Below are positions 21,785 through 34,614 of a stretch of DNA of 64,000 bases, piece after piece. This DNA is from Muricea muricata (Eukaryota > Cnidaria > Anthozoa > Malacalcyonacea > Plexauridae), in assembly GCA_963855995.1 (NCBI GenBank), contig OY979716.1, positions 37,907,624-37,971,623 of the forward strand. The letters run 5' to 3'. The stretch's first letter is position 1; every line of letters begins with the position of its first letter. The position numbers and the translations under genes were made by a program. The notes under the pieces are model-generated. The model did not search any database, was not told the origin of the DNA, and saw only the letters and a program-made list of their open reading frames with translations.

Positions 21785-22489
21785 TCTGCTTTCTGTGTTG
21801 TGAACCTTTTTTGCTGCAGTTTTATTTTGTGTGTGATCTTAAACTAGCCATAACAAATTGAAAGTAAAGTGTTGGGAGTTAAACGTATAGGTTATGTGGG
21901 ATGATCATTTCGAACAACATACTGTAAACAACAACAGAGCAACAACTTGCTGTATTATAAATTTGTACAATGACAATTACAATATGAAGAAATACGAAAA
22001 ATACGAAATTTGTATGTGCCATATAAACTGAACTAGCGAAAACTTATGTCGTTAGACATATTAGTAGATGGTTAACAAATACAATTCTAAGAATCATTTT
22101 AAACAAACCGGAAAATTATAAGGTGTGGATGTTAAATTTAGAAAGTTGTACTGGAAAAGTATCATATTTCTGTTTTAAAAACTGCTGTACCTAGTTTTAT
22201 TATTCAATATGCTTTAATTTCATTATGTGTCATTATTTATCATTTCGATAATCACCCTCTCTTAAAAAACTTGTTTTTCTAAACATTCATAAACGTTAAT
22301 TTTTAATTCCGTTTTAAATCTGTTTCTCTATAGCAAACATGCTGAACCCTCTAAAAGCAAAGGTCAGAAGATCATAATAAAAGCAAACACCTATTGAAAT
22401 GTAGATCCGCCTACATACAAAACAAGTTGAACACACGCAAAGTATGAACTTTTTGTTTACAGTCTCAAGACTTTGAATGAAATGGAAAT

Positions 22490-25400
22490 TTAAGCTTCAT
22501 TCTGACACGTGCACGTTTTTGTCAACTCGAGAAGTGGTTTGACAAATGTTGCCTTTCTTGATGCCGATCCATGAGGCTCCATGTCAAAGAAATTACAGAT
22601 GGTTTTTAAGTCAGATAGTTTTAATTTTCTTAGTCTTTGTTCAAGTTTTCCTTTGCCTAATAATTTGCAATGATTAGTATCATTGTACACCAAAGGGTGA
22701 TGAAGACCAATTTCAGTATCGACGCACGCTTCCAGCTCTTGTAAGAAGGCTTCTTTTTCTAATGCATTTTCTTCCAAGTCACTGTCTTCTTCTTCATCAT
22801 CATCTGTTTCTTCAATCTCTTTTCCTTTTTGACGAGCTGCTAAACAGGAAAAAAGCTTTTGATGGTCTTACTTTCAAGCCATTCGTTTTTTTGAAATTTC
22901 TTCTTTGAATCCTCAGCTACTCGTGCTGGGTTTGCTTTTGGATGACCATCTTTAGTGCCTTCATTAAAGACTTTGGTTAAATATTCTTTCACAGCTGGTG
23001 ATATCTTCACGCCACACCTCTTGGTCTTCAAAGCCCAGCCCTTCCTTGTTCCCTTTACTGATGTTGCTTATGCAGCCCATTGTCGTCGGATATTATCATA
23101 GACATTTTCTTTCTCTGGCATCATGTGTTGTCCAGCGTTCATGTGATCATCAGCATCTTGTGCACTATCAAAGGTCATGACACATGATGGTTCTAAGCAG
23201 CTGAATTTATTGGTCATGACGATATCGGTCATTGCAGATGTTTTGCCTTTTGTAGTTTTCACTTGCATCTTTTTCAAACAAGAGGGTTCTTGAGACCAGA
23301 GGTTTCTTTCATCCCTGAGATCTCTTGAACATGGTTGAAAGTATTGATTTTCAAACCTTTCCTGATCCCATAAGCTTGCCAGACTGAAATTCCTTCTTTT
23401 TCAAATGTGAAGTTGTTATACTTTGTGATGTTGGGAATATTGTTTTTTGAAACATTTTTTGACATCTTCGACGTGTCAATTTGACCAACGGCTACTTGAG
23501 TACCGCATATACCAGGTGGTGATTCAAGACCTTTCTTGACATCTTCAGCTTTTTCAATATTATTGTTCTCTGACACAAAGTTTTGTAGCCATTGCTTACA
23601 TGGGGCAATCCGCCTATCATATAAATCTTTCCCAGCCTGTGGGTCAGAGAAGTCGTACCGAGTTCCTTCTATGCCGATGCATTTACTTATTGCATTGATA
23701 GTAGACAGCAGAGGTGCATTATGATAACAACCAGCATTGTCACTTTGCAGATGAGCTTTTGTTACTGATGGATGGGACTTTTTGAAAGCTTCAAGGACCT
23801 CTTCAACTATACAGCACACAGAAAACCAGTCTTGCTCACAGCTATCAAATACCACTATGAAGATGTGAATGTGGTACTCGTTTGAGTCAACTGGCTTACA
23901 ATCAGGATGATCAGATAAGTGAATTACAGCTGCAAAGTGCCAACTTAAGCCATGCTTCCCAAACCACTGTGACTGGGTTTCTCTAAATCTCATGGGTACC
24001 AGTTTCATCACCCAGTCATCAATCATTAGTATAGTGTTGTCATCAAGATGACGAAGACTGTCTTGCCTTGCGAGGTCTTGCTGATATGATCTAACCAAGT
24101 GCGCTTTCCATGATTCAATGTCCGATATTGTGTAATCAAGATCCCATGCAATTTTGTCTTTTTGTTCCTGAGTAAGATCTAGATCTTTGTCTTCAATCTT
24201 TCTTCTTATTTCTCCAAGAACATCTCTAATGTTTTTACAGTCAAGACATGTGAGATTGTGCTCCTGTTTACATGCTTCAGAAAATTCCTTCTCAGGATCA
24301 GGCAAAGAATAGACAGTGCAGTGGTTTGCACACATTTCATTGGAACCTAAATGGCATTTGTATTCCCCCTTCAGGTACTGCTTCCCAGCTTTAAGTTTTT
24401 GAACTGTTTCTTGTACCCAAGCAGCTTCTGCTCCATGCTTTGCCAAATTATCTACAAGTGATTCTAAGCTTTCAAATGCCTTCACCCCTTCTGTTGACGT
24501 ATTGTTCAGTCCTTGAAGAAATTTTTGCTTTGAAGCGGCACACACCTCAAGGATTCGGTAACAAGTGTGTTCAATTAGCGGTAGTTTTCCTTCCTGTTTA
24601 CATTCTTGGTATAAATATACTTGAAGTTCCGATACACTATATTTGTTACATATATGAGCGAGAGAATTTGTATTTTCGTCGATTTGTTTTCACATTCTTT
24701 GTACGCTTGCAAGATTGCTTCTAGCCCAACATCAAAGGTACAGCGAACTGGATCACGACGTGAGAGTTCCGATTGTAAGAGGGACTGCCAAATAGCGTCT
24801 TCTTGTGATGGTGCAACGGTGCCTAAAACAAGCATAACTGCGTTTTTTACATTCTTAATGTGATTTTCTTTAGCTTGTTTTGAAAGTTCATCCCATGAAA
24901 GATCAATGTAATTTGGAAATGCAGAAAATGTTCCATCTGAGATTGAGATTGACTTCATTCAAGTTCACGTTCACCCTCTGGCAAGTAAATGCTTCTTTGT
25001 TGTTCATATGAAGAACAGCTGCTACCGGAAATTGCTGAGGCAAATGATACTCGTTTGGTTATTGAAGTCTTTCTTGTTAAGCGTAACTGTCGAGGGATAT
25101 TATCGATCCAGCTTCCCTCATTGGGGTTTTGTCACTTTTATGGGCGGAAGTTGGTGCACATCCTTGAAGTATTCATAGACACTTCTGGCAAATAACTAAA
25201 AACAAAAAAAATATTATTTTAATGTTGTACCAATTTTTGAAATATTCACTTTTTTTAAATCTTCTTTCATTATCAATGCTTGCAATTTTGATGACCGTCA
25301 AAAATAAAACACTACAAGACCATAAATGGCCTTAGGATAGTACATATTATACAGTTATATAGCGATAGAAAAGCCGAAACTAATACTTGTATGAAAGTGC

Positions 25401-25640
25401 TCACTTGCCCAGAGATTTCAATTTTATCAGCACTAAATTTAAAAAATATCAGTTCTGAAAAAATAAGCATAATACCTGATCCAATGGCAGGTATAACACC
25501 AGTCTGTTCATAGATAGAGTTGGCCACACTTTTATTGATACGACGTGGATTTTTTACCAATGTAGACATTCTTTTTTTAATTTTCGACGAGCCAGTGTTT
25601 TCTACATATCCAGGGAAACAGCAACTATTCTAAAAAAGTT
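22490..25640 (-). pseudogene. Zinc-finger, DDE-like transposase of unassigned family, broken
   Basis: Consecutive minus-strand segments, in protein order: 25449-25640 (CCFPGYVEN..., ending at a GTATTA donor-like site), 24962-25195, 24575-24958, 23274-24560, 23068-23277, 22840-23031 and 22490-22777. The central part has Cys-rich pairs (CHLGSNEMCANHC, CLDC), then MIDDWVMKLVP, LQSDNAGCYHN and DPQAGKDLYDRR, which look like the Asp motifs of an RNase H-fold transposase. A C2H2 finger follows (C-x4-C ... H-x5-H around 23160). Frame changes near 24960, 24680, 24560 and 23275 show decay, although some boundaries may be introns. It lies inside matching TIRs, which supports a transposase. I do not know the family name. 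Confidence 0.62.
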
Positions 25641-25699
25641 GGTAAAAAAAGAGAAAAAAGCAGTTGCAAGTAGAGTATGGACACTAAGCCCGTGAACGA

Positions 25700-26686
25700 T
25701 AATAAGTAATAAGTATCAATTAGCACTATTTTATACTCTACCCTTTGTTTTCAATTGTAAGACTGTTACGTTGAATAAGTGACGCCACCTAAATTGGGTG
25801 ACTATTTTTCTTTTTAGATGACGTCTTCTAAATTCCAAAATCATAAGGGAAACGATGTTTAGATCTACTTTTTTCCCATTTTTTTTTTGTTAAGATTAGT
25901 ATGACTGTAATTTGGTGCGTTTTTACTATTTTAGGTGATGCCATCAATTGAAAACAACTTTACTAAATTTATTTACGTTTTCAATAATGAATATTAAATG
26001 AATGATTAATACATGTCTTTTTAGCGAATGAAGAGAGAAATTTTAAAGAATGATAAAATAGAAGAGGTTTTCAATGAAGAATAAGAAATACGTGAAAAGG
26101 GGAGGGGGGGAATAAAAAATTTTTTATCATGCTACAGAAGATATATGCATTACGAGCTGACATTATAGTTTATAATAACTTGACTTTATAAAGAGTTGTC
26201 AGTTTAAATCGATGTTTTGGACAGATAATCAATTTGCCTGTTTCTTCATCATCATAGACAACACATGCACGGTTTAAAATCAATTACCATTCTAGAACAA
26301 GGTCTGCAAAAGGAAACATTCCATTTTAACTGATCAACTACAAAACGAGCTAATCATATAATAAAATGTATCATATATGTTAAAAAAACAGACGACTGCT
26401 AAAATTAAAGGGAAGCCATCAAAAGTCAATCAATCAAAACATAACTTTAGTATTGTTTGATTCTCCTGGGCACCCTCTTGATCCTGATGCACCTGATCTT
26501 TTTAATTTTTTTTTAGCCACTGAGTCATATCAATTTTGCAAGATAACACATGAATAATTAATTTATCTTGTGGTGCCCAATCCACTGCACCACAAAGGTC
26601 ACTATCTCCACCAAATGGGCAGAAAGTCATAATAAAAATAATACAAACATCATATACAAGTTCTGATTCCTTCTATTTGTTTTGCC
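25700..26686. other. AT-rich, gene-free part of the DNA transposon
   Basis: Lies between the first coding segment and the right TIR. No coding sequence is seen; one G-run occurs near 26100. Confidence 0.5.
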
Positions 26687-26900
26687 ACGTCTTGGAGACT
26701 GGAGACTAGTGGCCCAGTTCCTCTCAACATTTCAAAACGGCAGATCAATGTCAATGATTTCATCAGCAGTGTCACGTCCAAAAGGGTCCAAAAGTGCTTT
26801 AAAACAACAATTATGTTAAAAGCATTGGAGTGATACTCGAATAGAAGATAACGCCGCTTACCTGTAGCTGTATAATCTTAAAATATAATCCTCAGATAAG
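26687..26900 (-). repeat. Right TIR of DNA transposon
   Basis: Inverted copy of 21571-21784 with scattered substitutions, so the element is not newly inserted. It keeps the inward-facing CTGTAG/CAGGTAAG-like segment. Confidence 0.88.
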
Positions 26901-26902
26901 TA

Positions 26903-27632
26903 GTTTGTTGCGAATATACGATATCCAGTTTAATGTCTTGAATGTCAATGTTCAGACAGTATACCCTCATAACGAACCTAGGCATGCAACTAGAACTTTA
27001 AAATAATGCCTAGATACCATAAATGTATTGTCTTTTAGTATTTTAGTATTGACAAGCAGATTGACGACATATATTTTGTGTTAATTTCTAAAATCGTGCA
27101 GTTTTCATTGCAGCTAACAAAGTAAACGTCATCCTTTGATGGGTAAATGAAGTTAGAATCATGGTTTCTGTCAAACTATCAACTTTTGTACATTGATTAC
27201 TTTATATTAAGAAGAAATAAATCAAACATGGGGATTACAACTTTGTCTGAACTCATTATTATTGCAAAAATGGGTAATTATTTTTTCTACATTTTAACAA
27301 AACTATGCCCCAAAATAGCTCTTAAATAATACAAAAATATAAATGGATCAAATTTTTCTCGATTGATTCTCAAAGTACTTATGATGGTCAATCTCCTGGT
27401 GGGAATAGCTTTTTTGAATAGGGAGGCAGGTAAGATGTATGATTTTTGAAATTTGGCTATTTTCTTGAAGAATTTCTTATAATAATTTAGTAATTATATA
27501 TAATAATTTTAATAAGAATAATAATTCAATGCGATTAAAATAACGATCCAAAGTACACTCAACTCAAATACTGAGATCCCAGTAAGTTAATACTCTTTGG
27601 GGTAAGTTTTATATTTATTTAATAAACTATAC
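26903..27632. other. Non-coding stretch
   Basis: AT-rich sequence between the transposon end and the last recognised HECT exon. I looked here for the HECT C-lobe with its catalytic Cys and did not find it. Confidence 0.4.
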
Positions 27633-30551
27633 CTTCATCTAATTTTCTAAACCAAGCCAGGACTTGCGCTTGTTTTTCTGTCGAATCACTACCAGACTGG
27701 ATAAATTGAAAAAATTCAGCAGCTGTGATGACATGCTCACTGGTTTCCTTTCAGTAGATTTAAAAGACAAACTTCCTGGATCCCTTGTTTAAGCTCATCA
27801 ATTTGTTCTCTTCTTGAATGAAACACCTGATGAAGCAGGGCACATTGAATTGCTTTTTCTTTCGTTTGAGGTGTCAGTGATTCGTTCGCAAAACCTGCAT
27901 GGTACAGCGGCATTGAAATATCATCACGCATACTGAAGGTCAGCAAATTTTCAGGATCATCCAATCCTTGTAACTAGAAAGGATATGTACCAGCACTAAA
28001 AGTAAGTGGTAGATTTATAGGGGGGTAGTACACCCCTGTAGGCTTGGGGTGCAAGAGAGGTCCAAAAAGATCAAATTTATCTTGCTTTTAATTTTTATCA
28101 CTGTACTAAACTGTAACCAATACAGTGCTAGGTGTATGTTTCTGCTAGCATGTCGCTGAACAGTGCTAGATTTCCCAGTTTTATGCACTTGGCACTCATC
28201 CAGCACCTAAAAATAGCACTTGACTTCAAAGGGTAGTCTTTTTTTAGACACACAGTAGTTACCTTGCGGAGAATTTCTTGGACACCATAATCTGGAACAT
28301 CAGTGATTGAGAGATAGCACATTGCTTTAAATACATCGTCAGTTGCAAGAAAAACCGACAAGGCTCTAGACATACCAGTCATTCCGAACCCAGCATGCAA
28401 CACAGACATGCCGATGAGCAGCCCAACATATTTCTAGTACCCACTCTGATGATATTCTTCACTAATGACAGGCAATAAATGGTCTTCAGAACCTTCAAAT
28501 ATGATGTAACCTCCTGTTCCACATTTGAGTGAGTTCATCACGATAGAGAAGAATTCTTTTTAGTTAGCCCTTCTGCATCCATTCCTTCCTCACCAATGAA
28601 AGTCATGTCCGGTTTTTTCTTTGGCGCAATTTCCTTTCGTTTTTTAAAAAAATCTTTGATTGAATCGGAATTTCTATTAATATATAGCTCCTGCATAACA
28701 GATGAATCCAAAACATTTCTCTTATGGGTAATGAATGCAGTTCTAGGATTCATTGCTGAGATACTATATGGGTAGCTCTCTAATACAGTTATATCATCAT
28801 CATCAATACTATCGACATGTTCTGCAATAAATTAAATGCAATATAATATCTACAAACTTCATTTAGGTAATTAATTTTGCTTTAGCCTTTGTGTGATCCC
28901 AACAGTTTGCTGCCTTAGTGGCTACCTGGCAATGTTGATTTAGTCACTGTTGTTACAATAGTGGGTTAAAACTCCTTCGTCTCGGCATGCTTTTGGCTTA
29001 GTTTAACGCTATTCATTTGATTGCTGATATCTCCAGAAATATTCACGATATCGCGACAGGACAAAAACACCATTCGATTGCTAATGAATTTCTCTTTCTA
29101 ATGCGCATAATTGTTTTCGGTTTGATATTATGTATGCAAAATAATTAACATTAATCTGCATAAATTATCTCAAAAATGTAACAATTATATCTGAAAAAAC
29201 GTGGATTGCAACAAAGGACTCATAAATGGAAAAGCAAGATGGGAAGAATAATGTAGCTTATGGTGCAAAGAATGACTACACAAAATTTCAACTCTTCAGG
29301 GCAAACAGAAATACTTTTATTGTCAATTGAAAAGCAAGTGCCAAATTTTGCAAACAAGGTTTCGCACTCTGTGTACGCTCACAAACAATATAAAACACAG
29401 TCAACATCACAAAAATGGAAAATCTATGCGATGCTATTTACATTATTTCAACTATTTACAATATAGCTGTACATAAAAGCAATAATCACAACAATTGTTA
29501 TTAGGTAAGTTGTAAAAGAACTACAGTCAATAAATCTTATCATTGTCATCACTTTGACTTTGCCATTATTTAGACTGTCTAATGATGCCTCCTATTCTGT
29601 ATTGATTGTGTTCAGTGGTTATTTAGCAATGCAAAGAACAACAATCAGTTATGACCACATATCTCTGGTCGTTTGGAATTCATTTCAGTCTGTTCCAAAA
29701 ATGAGATCATTATTTACATGGTGAATGAGGCACCACTGCAATCTAAAGTGTTTCTACACAGTAAACTACATTTCAAGTATTTTCATCTTTTTTCTTTTCA
29801 GAATACAACATATCATGCCTGTATATTTGGATTTTTTGCAGGTAGCCAAAAAAAATTGCAGTTAGCCCAGTGTGGTTCAAACAACACAACACTTGTTAGT
29901 TGAAACCAAGGATCTCAGTTAGCTTCAGGCACTTGCAGGTAGTGCGGCTACCTAGGATCCCAACAAAAAATACTGCAATATGACTTTTATATACATAAAT
30001 GTACAAACAAAACCTGCCTTGAACTTTCAATTTGCCAATCTGACAGGCCCCCACCACTATCCACTTCACTAAGCAATGCGTCTTCACTATATACATATAA
30101 TATACAAGTATAAAAAAACCACATTAGTTTCAGAGCAAACTACATATGGTGGAATTTTATAGTGACATTACAGGACACATACACACCCAATATTTATACT
30201 TTGGAAATCATTCAAAAAACTTTTCTTCTATTCAACACAAAAGTGAACATTGCCAGAACATTCAACTAATAAGTAAGCTATAATTTTGACTTCTTTGAGT
30301 CATAATTTACAGCAATATTATATAGTCCAAAGGAGACAAGACAACAAAGCGTGTGTTGTTATGTAAATTTAGCTAAATGCTGTATTAGCGTAATGAAATA
30401 CAAACAAAACTTACCTCGAACTTCCTTCTAAACCAAGCAGTTGTCGATCAAGGAGCTTTTCTTCACTTGATGACATTCCTCCTGCATCACTATCAACCCA
30501 ATCGTCTATAGCTGCGACAACTTTGTCAACTGTATACTCTCGCAACGCCAT
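27633..30551 (-). pseudogene. HECT-domain E3 ubiquitin ligase-like gene (G2/M-specific type), broken
   Basis: Minus-strand exons: 30415-30551 (ATG at 30551, acidic leader, GTAAGT donor), about 30019-30085, 28263-28821 (TTGCAG acceptor, GTAACT donor) and 27633-27973 (TTTCTAG acceptor, GTATAG donor). The third exon begins acidic, then has the HECT start block FIGEEGMDAEGLT, GTGGYIIFEGSEDHL and GLLIGMSVLHAGFGM, typical of HECT N-lobes. HECT ligases take ubiquitin from an E2 onto a Cys in the C-lobe, which is not found here. Damage: a frame change in an A-run near 28556, a TAG near 28436 and a frame change near 27750. Such genes are often multi-copy in cnidarians and fish. A decayed copy is likely. 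Confidence 0.72.
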
Positions 30552-31952
30552 GGCGTATCAATTTATGTCAATTTATCAGATCGTGTGTGTGCAGTGCCAA
30601 TATAGTTTGTAAAATATGGCATAAAATGCAAGCATTGCTGCATAAACCAATGAAAAATTGCCATATAAACAATTACATCATGGGGAATCGATTGCCAATG
30701 TTTTTGAGCCAAAAAATAACCAAAAAATAGCACCGAAAGTTTACCGAACGTGCATTGACAAGGCGACAAACACTGACATTCACGAATCTTGCCGTAAAAT
30801 GCCATCAGTTTGTCATACAACAATAAATTACAGAGCTTTTGAAAGCTGAAGAAAAGCGTGTTCGAATGGTGGTATTTTCAAGACTATACCATTTATTCCG
30901 AAAGAATTATGAGGCATGGAATACGCAATAAGTTGTGAACATATGCAGACATTCAATTCGTTAACAAACCGAAATTCAGAGTATGTGATAGTACATAAAT
31001 CGGTCGTATCGCTTTGTAAACAAACGATATTGGCTTCATTGAATAGGTAATTACATGACAATTTGAATGGTAGTTTTTATGCCGAAGTTTGATGACTACA
31101 AATGGAGTTATAGGAGGTGAGAAAGTCATCATCCATCTCATTCCATATGGAACGGTATTATGACATGCCGACGCCAAAAAGTTCACATACCTGTTACACT
31201 GGAAGTTGTTCTTGTGGCAGGATGTAAAAATGTACAAACTGGCAGACTCTTCATTATCTGAAATGCCAGAAATCCAAAGTATTTTCACTATTTTAATCAC
31301 CTGTGCTAAACGAAAATGAAGTATGTAGTGAATGCAAAATAGAACAGAAACAATGAGTTGCTGTCAACTTGCCACTAGATGTCTACCAACTGCCAAGAAA
31401 GCATTTTTCCATTTTAAACCATGCTCACTACATGTGTAATACTCATAATTAATTACCATGCATGTGTTTATTGTAATTAATACGCATGTATAAAAGTGTG
31501 ACTGTACATTTTTATCAAATACAATATATTTGTCTTATCTACAAGTACAAGTTGTGGTCATAACAATGTGCTTTATAGGCTCTAATTTTATGAATTCATA
31601 GCTGTAAGCCCAGGTTTGCTATGTTCAGGTATTCAGGAATCCTAATTTTTTAACTGCATACTTAGAGTGCAATGATATTGTTCAAGGTTATAATTATACA
31701 GTTTACCCATTTACAGTACTTGTTAAATCCACTGAATTGCAGCAATTGCTGCCTATCACTTTTATATGTAGAAATATATTTGTTTTGTAGCTATGTATTT
31801 CTGAAATAGAACTACCAACCAATAAAGTTATACAATCGATTTTTTGTACGTGCTGTTTGTGTCCCCGCTTATTCTTTCCACCCCAGCTGACATGGTAAAA
31901 TTGCTTTAGTTGGAAGGTAATTAGTAATTACTAATTAATTATATAAATCAAC
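30552..31952. other. Non-coding stretch upstream of HECT pseudogene
   Basis: Would hold the HECT promoter. Open frames at 30658-30849 (plus) and 30953-31300 (minus) have no recognised domain and are not called. Confidence 0.4.
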
Positions 31953-32111
31953 CTTTTTCTTCTGTTGTATTCTCAAGTAAGATATTAACTGCTTCATGCA
32001 CATCGACTGACTTTTCAATAGCACTTTTTATAGCTTCAGCACTGAGCATTGGAAATATTTTCTCAAGCTGCTCTATCTGTTGCACTTGGAAACAATTACT
32101 GGTACTTGTTG
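31953..32111 (-). pseudogene. Isolated exon with CUE-type ubiquitin-binding domain
   Basis: A 53-codon open exon bounded by TTTTCAG acceptor and GTTGAT donor-like sites. It reads LEKIFPMLSAEAIKSAIEKS then HEAVNILLE, matching the CUE pattern (FP near the first helix, LL near the third) that binds ubiquitin. It is upstream of the HECT gene on the same strand, so it may be an upstream exon of that gene or of another ligase-related gene. It is listed as a pseudogene because no complete gene is visible; the exon itself is intact. Confidence 0.5.
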
Positions 32112-32337
32112 CTGAAAAGTACAATGTTAAATTTTTAAACGAACATTATAGACACAAAAAAGCCTAACACTTTGAGATATTGGGGGGGGGGGGGGGCAGT
32201 GTTTGCCACAGCTTGAGATTATGGCTTTGGTTGGATTTCACAAAAGTACATGCACAGCCACAATCTGAGAGACACAATGAAAAATAAAAGTTTTTGCATT
32301 TACATTCTTCGGTTCAAAGATCTTAAAATGACAGCAT

Positions 32338-32428
32338 TGTAATATATTCATATAGGATAATTTATGTATACGATTTGTATATAAGGAAGCTACTTATGTA
32401 TTGGATTATTAAATTATATAACACGACA
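32338..32428 (+). repeat. 5' LTR of gypsy element
   Basis: 91 bp, matches 62551-62641 with four substitutions. It contains TATATAAGG, a TATA-like box. Confidence 0.9.
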
Positions 32429-32440
32429 TGGTGTATAACC
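32429..32440 (+). promoter_or_regulatory. Probable primer-binding site
   Basis: TGGTGTATAACC directly follows the 5' LTR. TGG at this place pairs with the CCA end of a tRNA primer. The tRNA is not identified. Confidence 0.45.
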
Positions 32441-32461
32441 ATATAACACGACACGACTAGA

Positions 32462-33190
32462 ATGGCCTCTAAACCGGTTGGTATAAGCGAGCTTGATTTC
32501 GAGAATGGGAATATCCCAGAGAATTGGAAGAGATGGAAACAAATTATGCGTTTAATGCTTCAGGGCCCACTATCGGAAAAAGACGAAAAACAGCAATGCG
32601 GCTATTTTCTTCTGTATGTAGGACAGAACGGGAGAGATATCTATAACACTTGGACATTAACGTTGGAACAGACAGATAAAATCGATGTGTTATTTGAGAA
32701 ATACGAAGCATATTGCAATCCTAAACAGAACGTAACTGTTATACGGTATAAATTTAACACGAGAAATCAGAGTGATGGCAAAACTGTTGATCAGTATGTA
32801 ACAGAACTCAAACGGCTTGCTAAAGACTGTGCGTACGGGGAGTTAACAAGCGAAATGATTCGGGACAGAATCGTGTGCGGAACAAATAACCCTCAAGTAA
32901 AAGAAAAACTTTTACAAGCAGACGCGCTTGACCTAACTAAAGCCTTAACTATTGCGCGGGGAATTGAGATATCGAACACTCAGATGAAAGATTTAACGGA
33001 GCAGAACAAAGCTGTACACGGGATGTATAAAGACAAGCGTGAAAAGAAACAGACAAGATTGGAACAAACTCATGATGGTAAGACAAGGGTGAATGTAGAT
33101 ATTGTGGTAACATGCCAAGCAAGAATGCCCTGCACGCGGAAAGGTATGTTTTAAGTGTAAAAAACAATCATTATGCAAGAATGTGTAGGA
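32462..33190 (+). pseudogene. Gypsy gag, damaged in the zinc-knuckle region
   Basis: ATG at 32462 starts a 230-codon capsid-like Gag (DFENGNIPENWKRWKQ at the N-terminus and VIRYKFNTRNQSDGKTVDQY in the middle), the structural protein that forms the particle. The first zinc-knuckle cysteines appear around 33087-33098 in a neighbouring frame and the second knuckle (KCKK ... H ... C) around 33150-33190. Frame changes within this short region show that the C-terminus is broken. Typical of gypsy Gag in size and order. Confidence 0.8.
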
Positions 33191-33481
33191 GTAAAAGCGT
33201 GCATGATGTGCAGCAAAGTTAATGAACCTGAACTTGAGGACAATGACTTTTTTATTGGAACAAGTGATCATGAGGGCGGAGACGAATTATTAGTTGATCT
33301 TGTAATTCAAGATTCACACACCGTGACAGTAAAATTGGACACAGGGGCACAAGTGAATGTAATGCCCTTAACGGTATACAAAGCACTTGGAAAAGACCCT
33401 AAAAAACTTAAGCCTACCAATACAAATTTCTCGGTTGTTGTAATCTCAAGCCCAGGTATAAGGATAGAGTTCGCGTACTAA
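33191..33481 (+). pseudogene. Gypsy aspartic protease
   Basis: The active-site block VKLDTGAQVNVMP identifies the retroviral-type aspartic protease that matures the polyprotein. The frame stops at 33479-33481, and the RT resumes in another frame from about 33523, so the link to RT is broken. Confidence 0.8.
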
Positions 33482-33522
33482 AGTTCTATGTGGTTAATTG
33501 ATGTGCACCGTGTGCCCTAAGT

Positions 33523-34614
33523 TTGAAAGAATGTCAGGACTTGGCGCTAATCAAAGTGGTGTTAGCAGTGAATACAAAGAGCAAAAGTCAAACTGACAAA
33601 TTGTTACATGAGTTTAACGATGTGTTTATTGGACAAGGCTGTGTATCAGAGGAGTATTCTATACAGTTAAATCTGCAAGTACAGCCAGTAGTGCATGCAG
33701 CAAGAAAGATACCTGTAGCTCTAAGAGAAAAAGTAAAGGCAGAGTTAGACAGAATGGAAAGGTTAAACGTAATAAGCAAAGTAGATCAGCCAACACAATG
33801 GGTAAACTCAATGGTGGTGGTACCCAAACCAAACGGGACTGTGAGAATTTGTTTAGACCCAAGGGATCTGAATAAGGCAATAAAGCGGGAACACTATAAA
33901 ATGCCAACCCTTGAGGAAGTGACAAGTCAGTTGTCAGGGGCTCAATACTTCAGAGTACTTGATGCGACATCGGGTTATTGGGCCATACCCCTATCCAAAG
34001 AATCGTCGATTTTAACTACGTTCCAAACTCCGTATGGTCGGTATCGTTATTTGCGAATGCCATTTGGAATTTGTTCCGCTCAGGAGGTATTCCAGAAGAG
34101 AATGGATAGAATTTTCGAGGGGCTTCCGGGTGTACACATTACCGTTGACGACATCTTAGTTGCAGGGTCAACAGTTGAACAGCATGATGAGAGGCTACGA
34201 GCAACCCTTGTTACAGCCAGAAAGAACGGAATTAAGTTTAGCCCAAAGAAGATACAAAGATGCTCTACAGAGGTGAAATTCTTTGGTGAAATGTTGACAA
34301 AAGATGGGATAAAGCCTGATCCAGAGAAGATAGCAGCAGTAGAGAAGATGAGTTCCCCGAAGAGCAAGAAAGCGCTCGAATGTCAGCAGGGGATGTTGAC
34401 GTATCTGTCACAGTATTCACCTTATCTTTCTCAGAAGACTGCTAGTCTAAGAGAGCTATGTAAAGAAGATCGAGAATGGATATGGTGCCCGGAGCATGAA
34501 GAAGCATTTACAGAGATAAAAAAGATGACCACTGAAGTTCCTGGTCCCGTACTGCAGTATTATGATCCATCCAAGCCAATGAGAGTACAAGTAGATGCTT
34601 CACAGTCAGGCCTA
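33523..34614 (+). pseudogene. Gypsy reverse transcriptase and start of RNase H, cut by array
   Basis: RT motifs in order: MVVVPKPNGTVRICLDPRDL, FRVLDATSGYWAI, LRMPFGICSAQEVFQ, ITVDDILVAG (catalytic Asp pair) and VKFFGEMLT. The connection domain and the first RNase H Asp (VQVDASQS) follow. The array begins at 34615, within the RNase H start. The frame and motif continue at 60660 when the array and one TA are discounted. Confidence 0.9.

Larger units (their letters stand above)
21571..26900 (-). mobile_element. DNA transposon with 214-bp terminal inverted repeats
   Basis: TIRs 21571-21784 and 26687-26900 begin CTTATCTGAGGATTATAT and are about 90% identical by eye. TA lies outside both ends (21569-21570 and 26901-26902). 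The interior carries a minus-strand, probably spliced and now frameshifted transposase-like gene (22490-25640). 25700-26686 is AT-rich and empty. The superfamily is not assigned: long TIRs, a TA-like target and a C2H2 finger after a DDE-like core do not settle it. Confidence 0.8.

Noticed and set aside
30658..30849. 63-codon plus-strand frame with KATNTD-like text
   Set aside because: Faintly reminiscent of transposase linker regions but too short and isolated to support.
30953..31300. 115-codon minus-strand frame
   Set aside because: No domain, biased composition, no neighbouring exons; likely chance.
32182..32196. 15-G run as a quadruplex or regulatory site
   Set aside because: A lone homopolymer with no associated gene structure; noted only.
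33659..33925. Leu/Pro-rich antisense frame over gypsy RT
   Set aside because: Shadow of the sense RT coding sequence.
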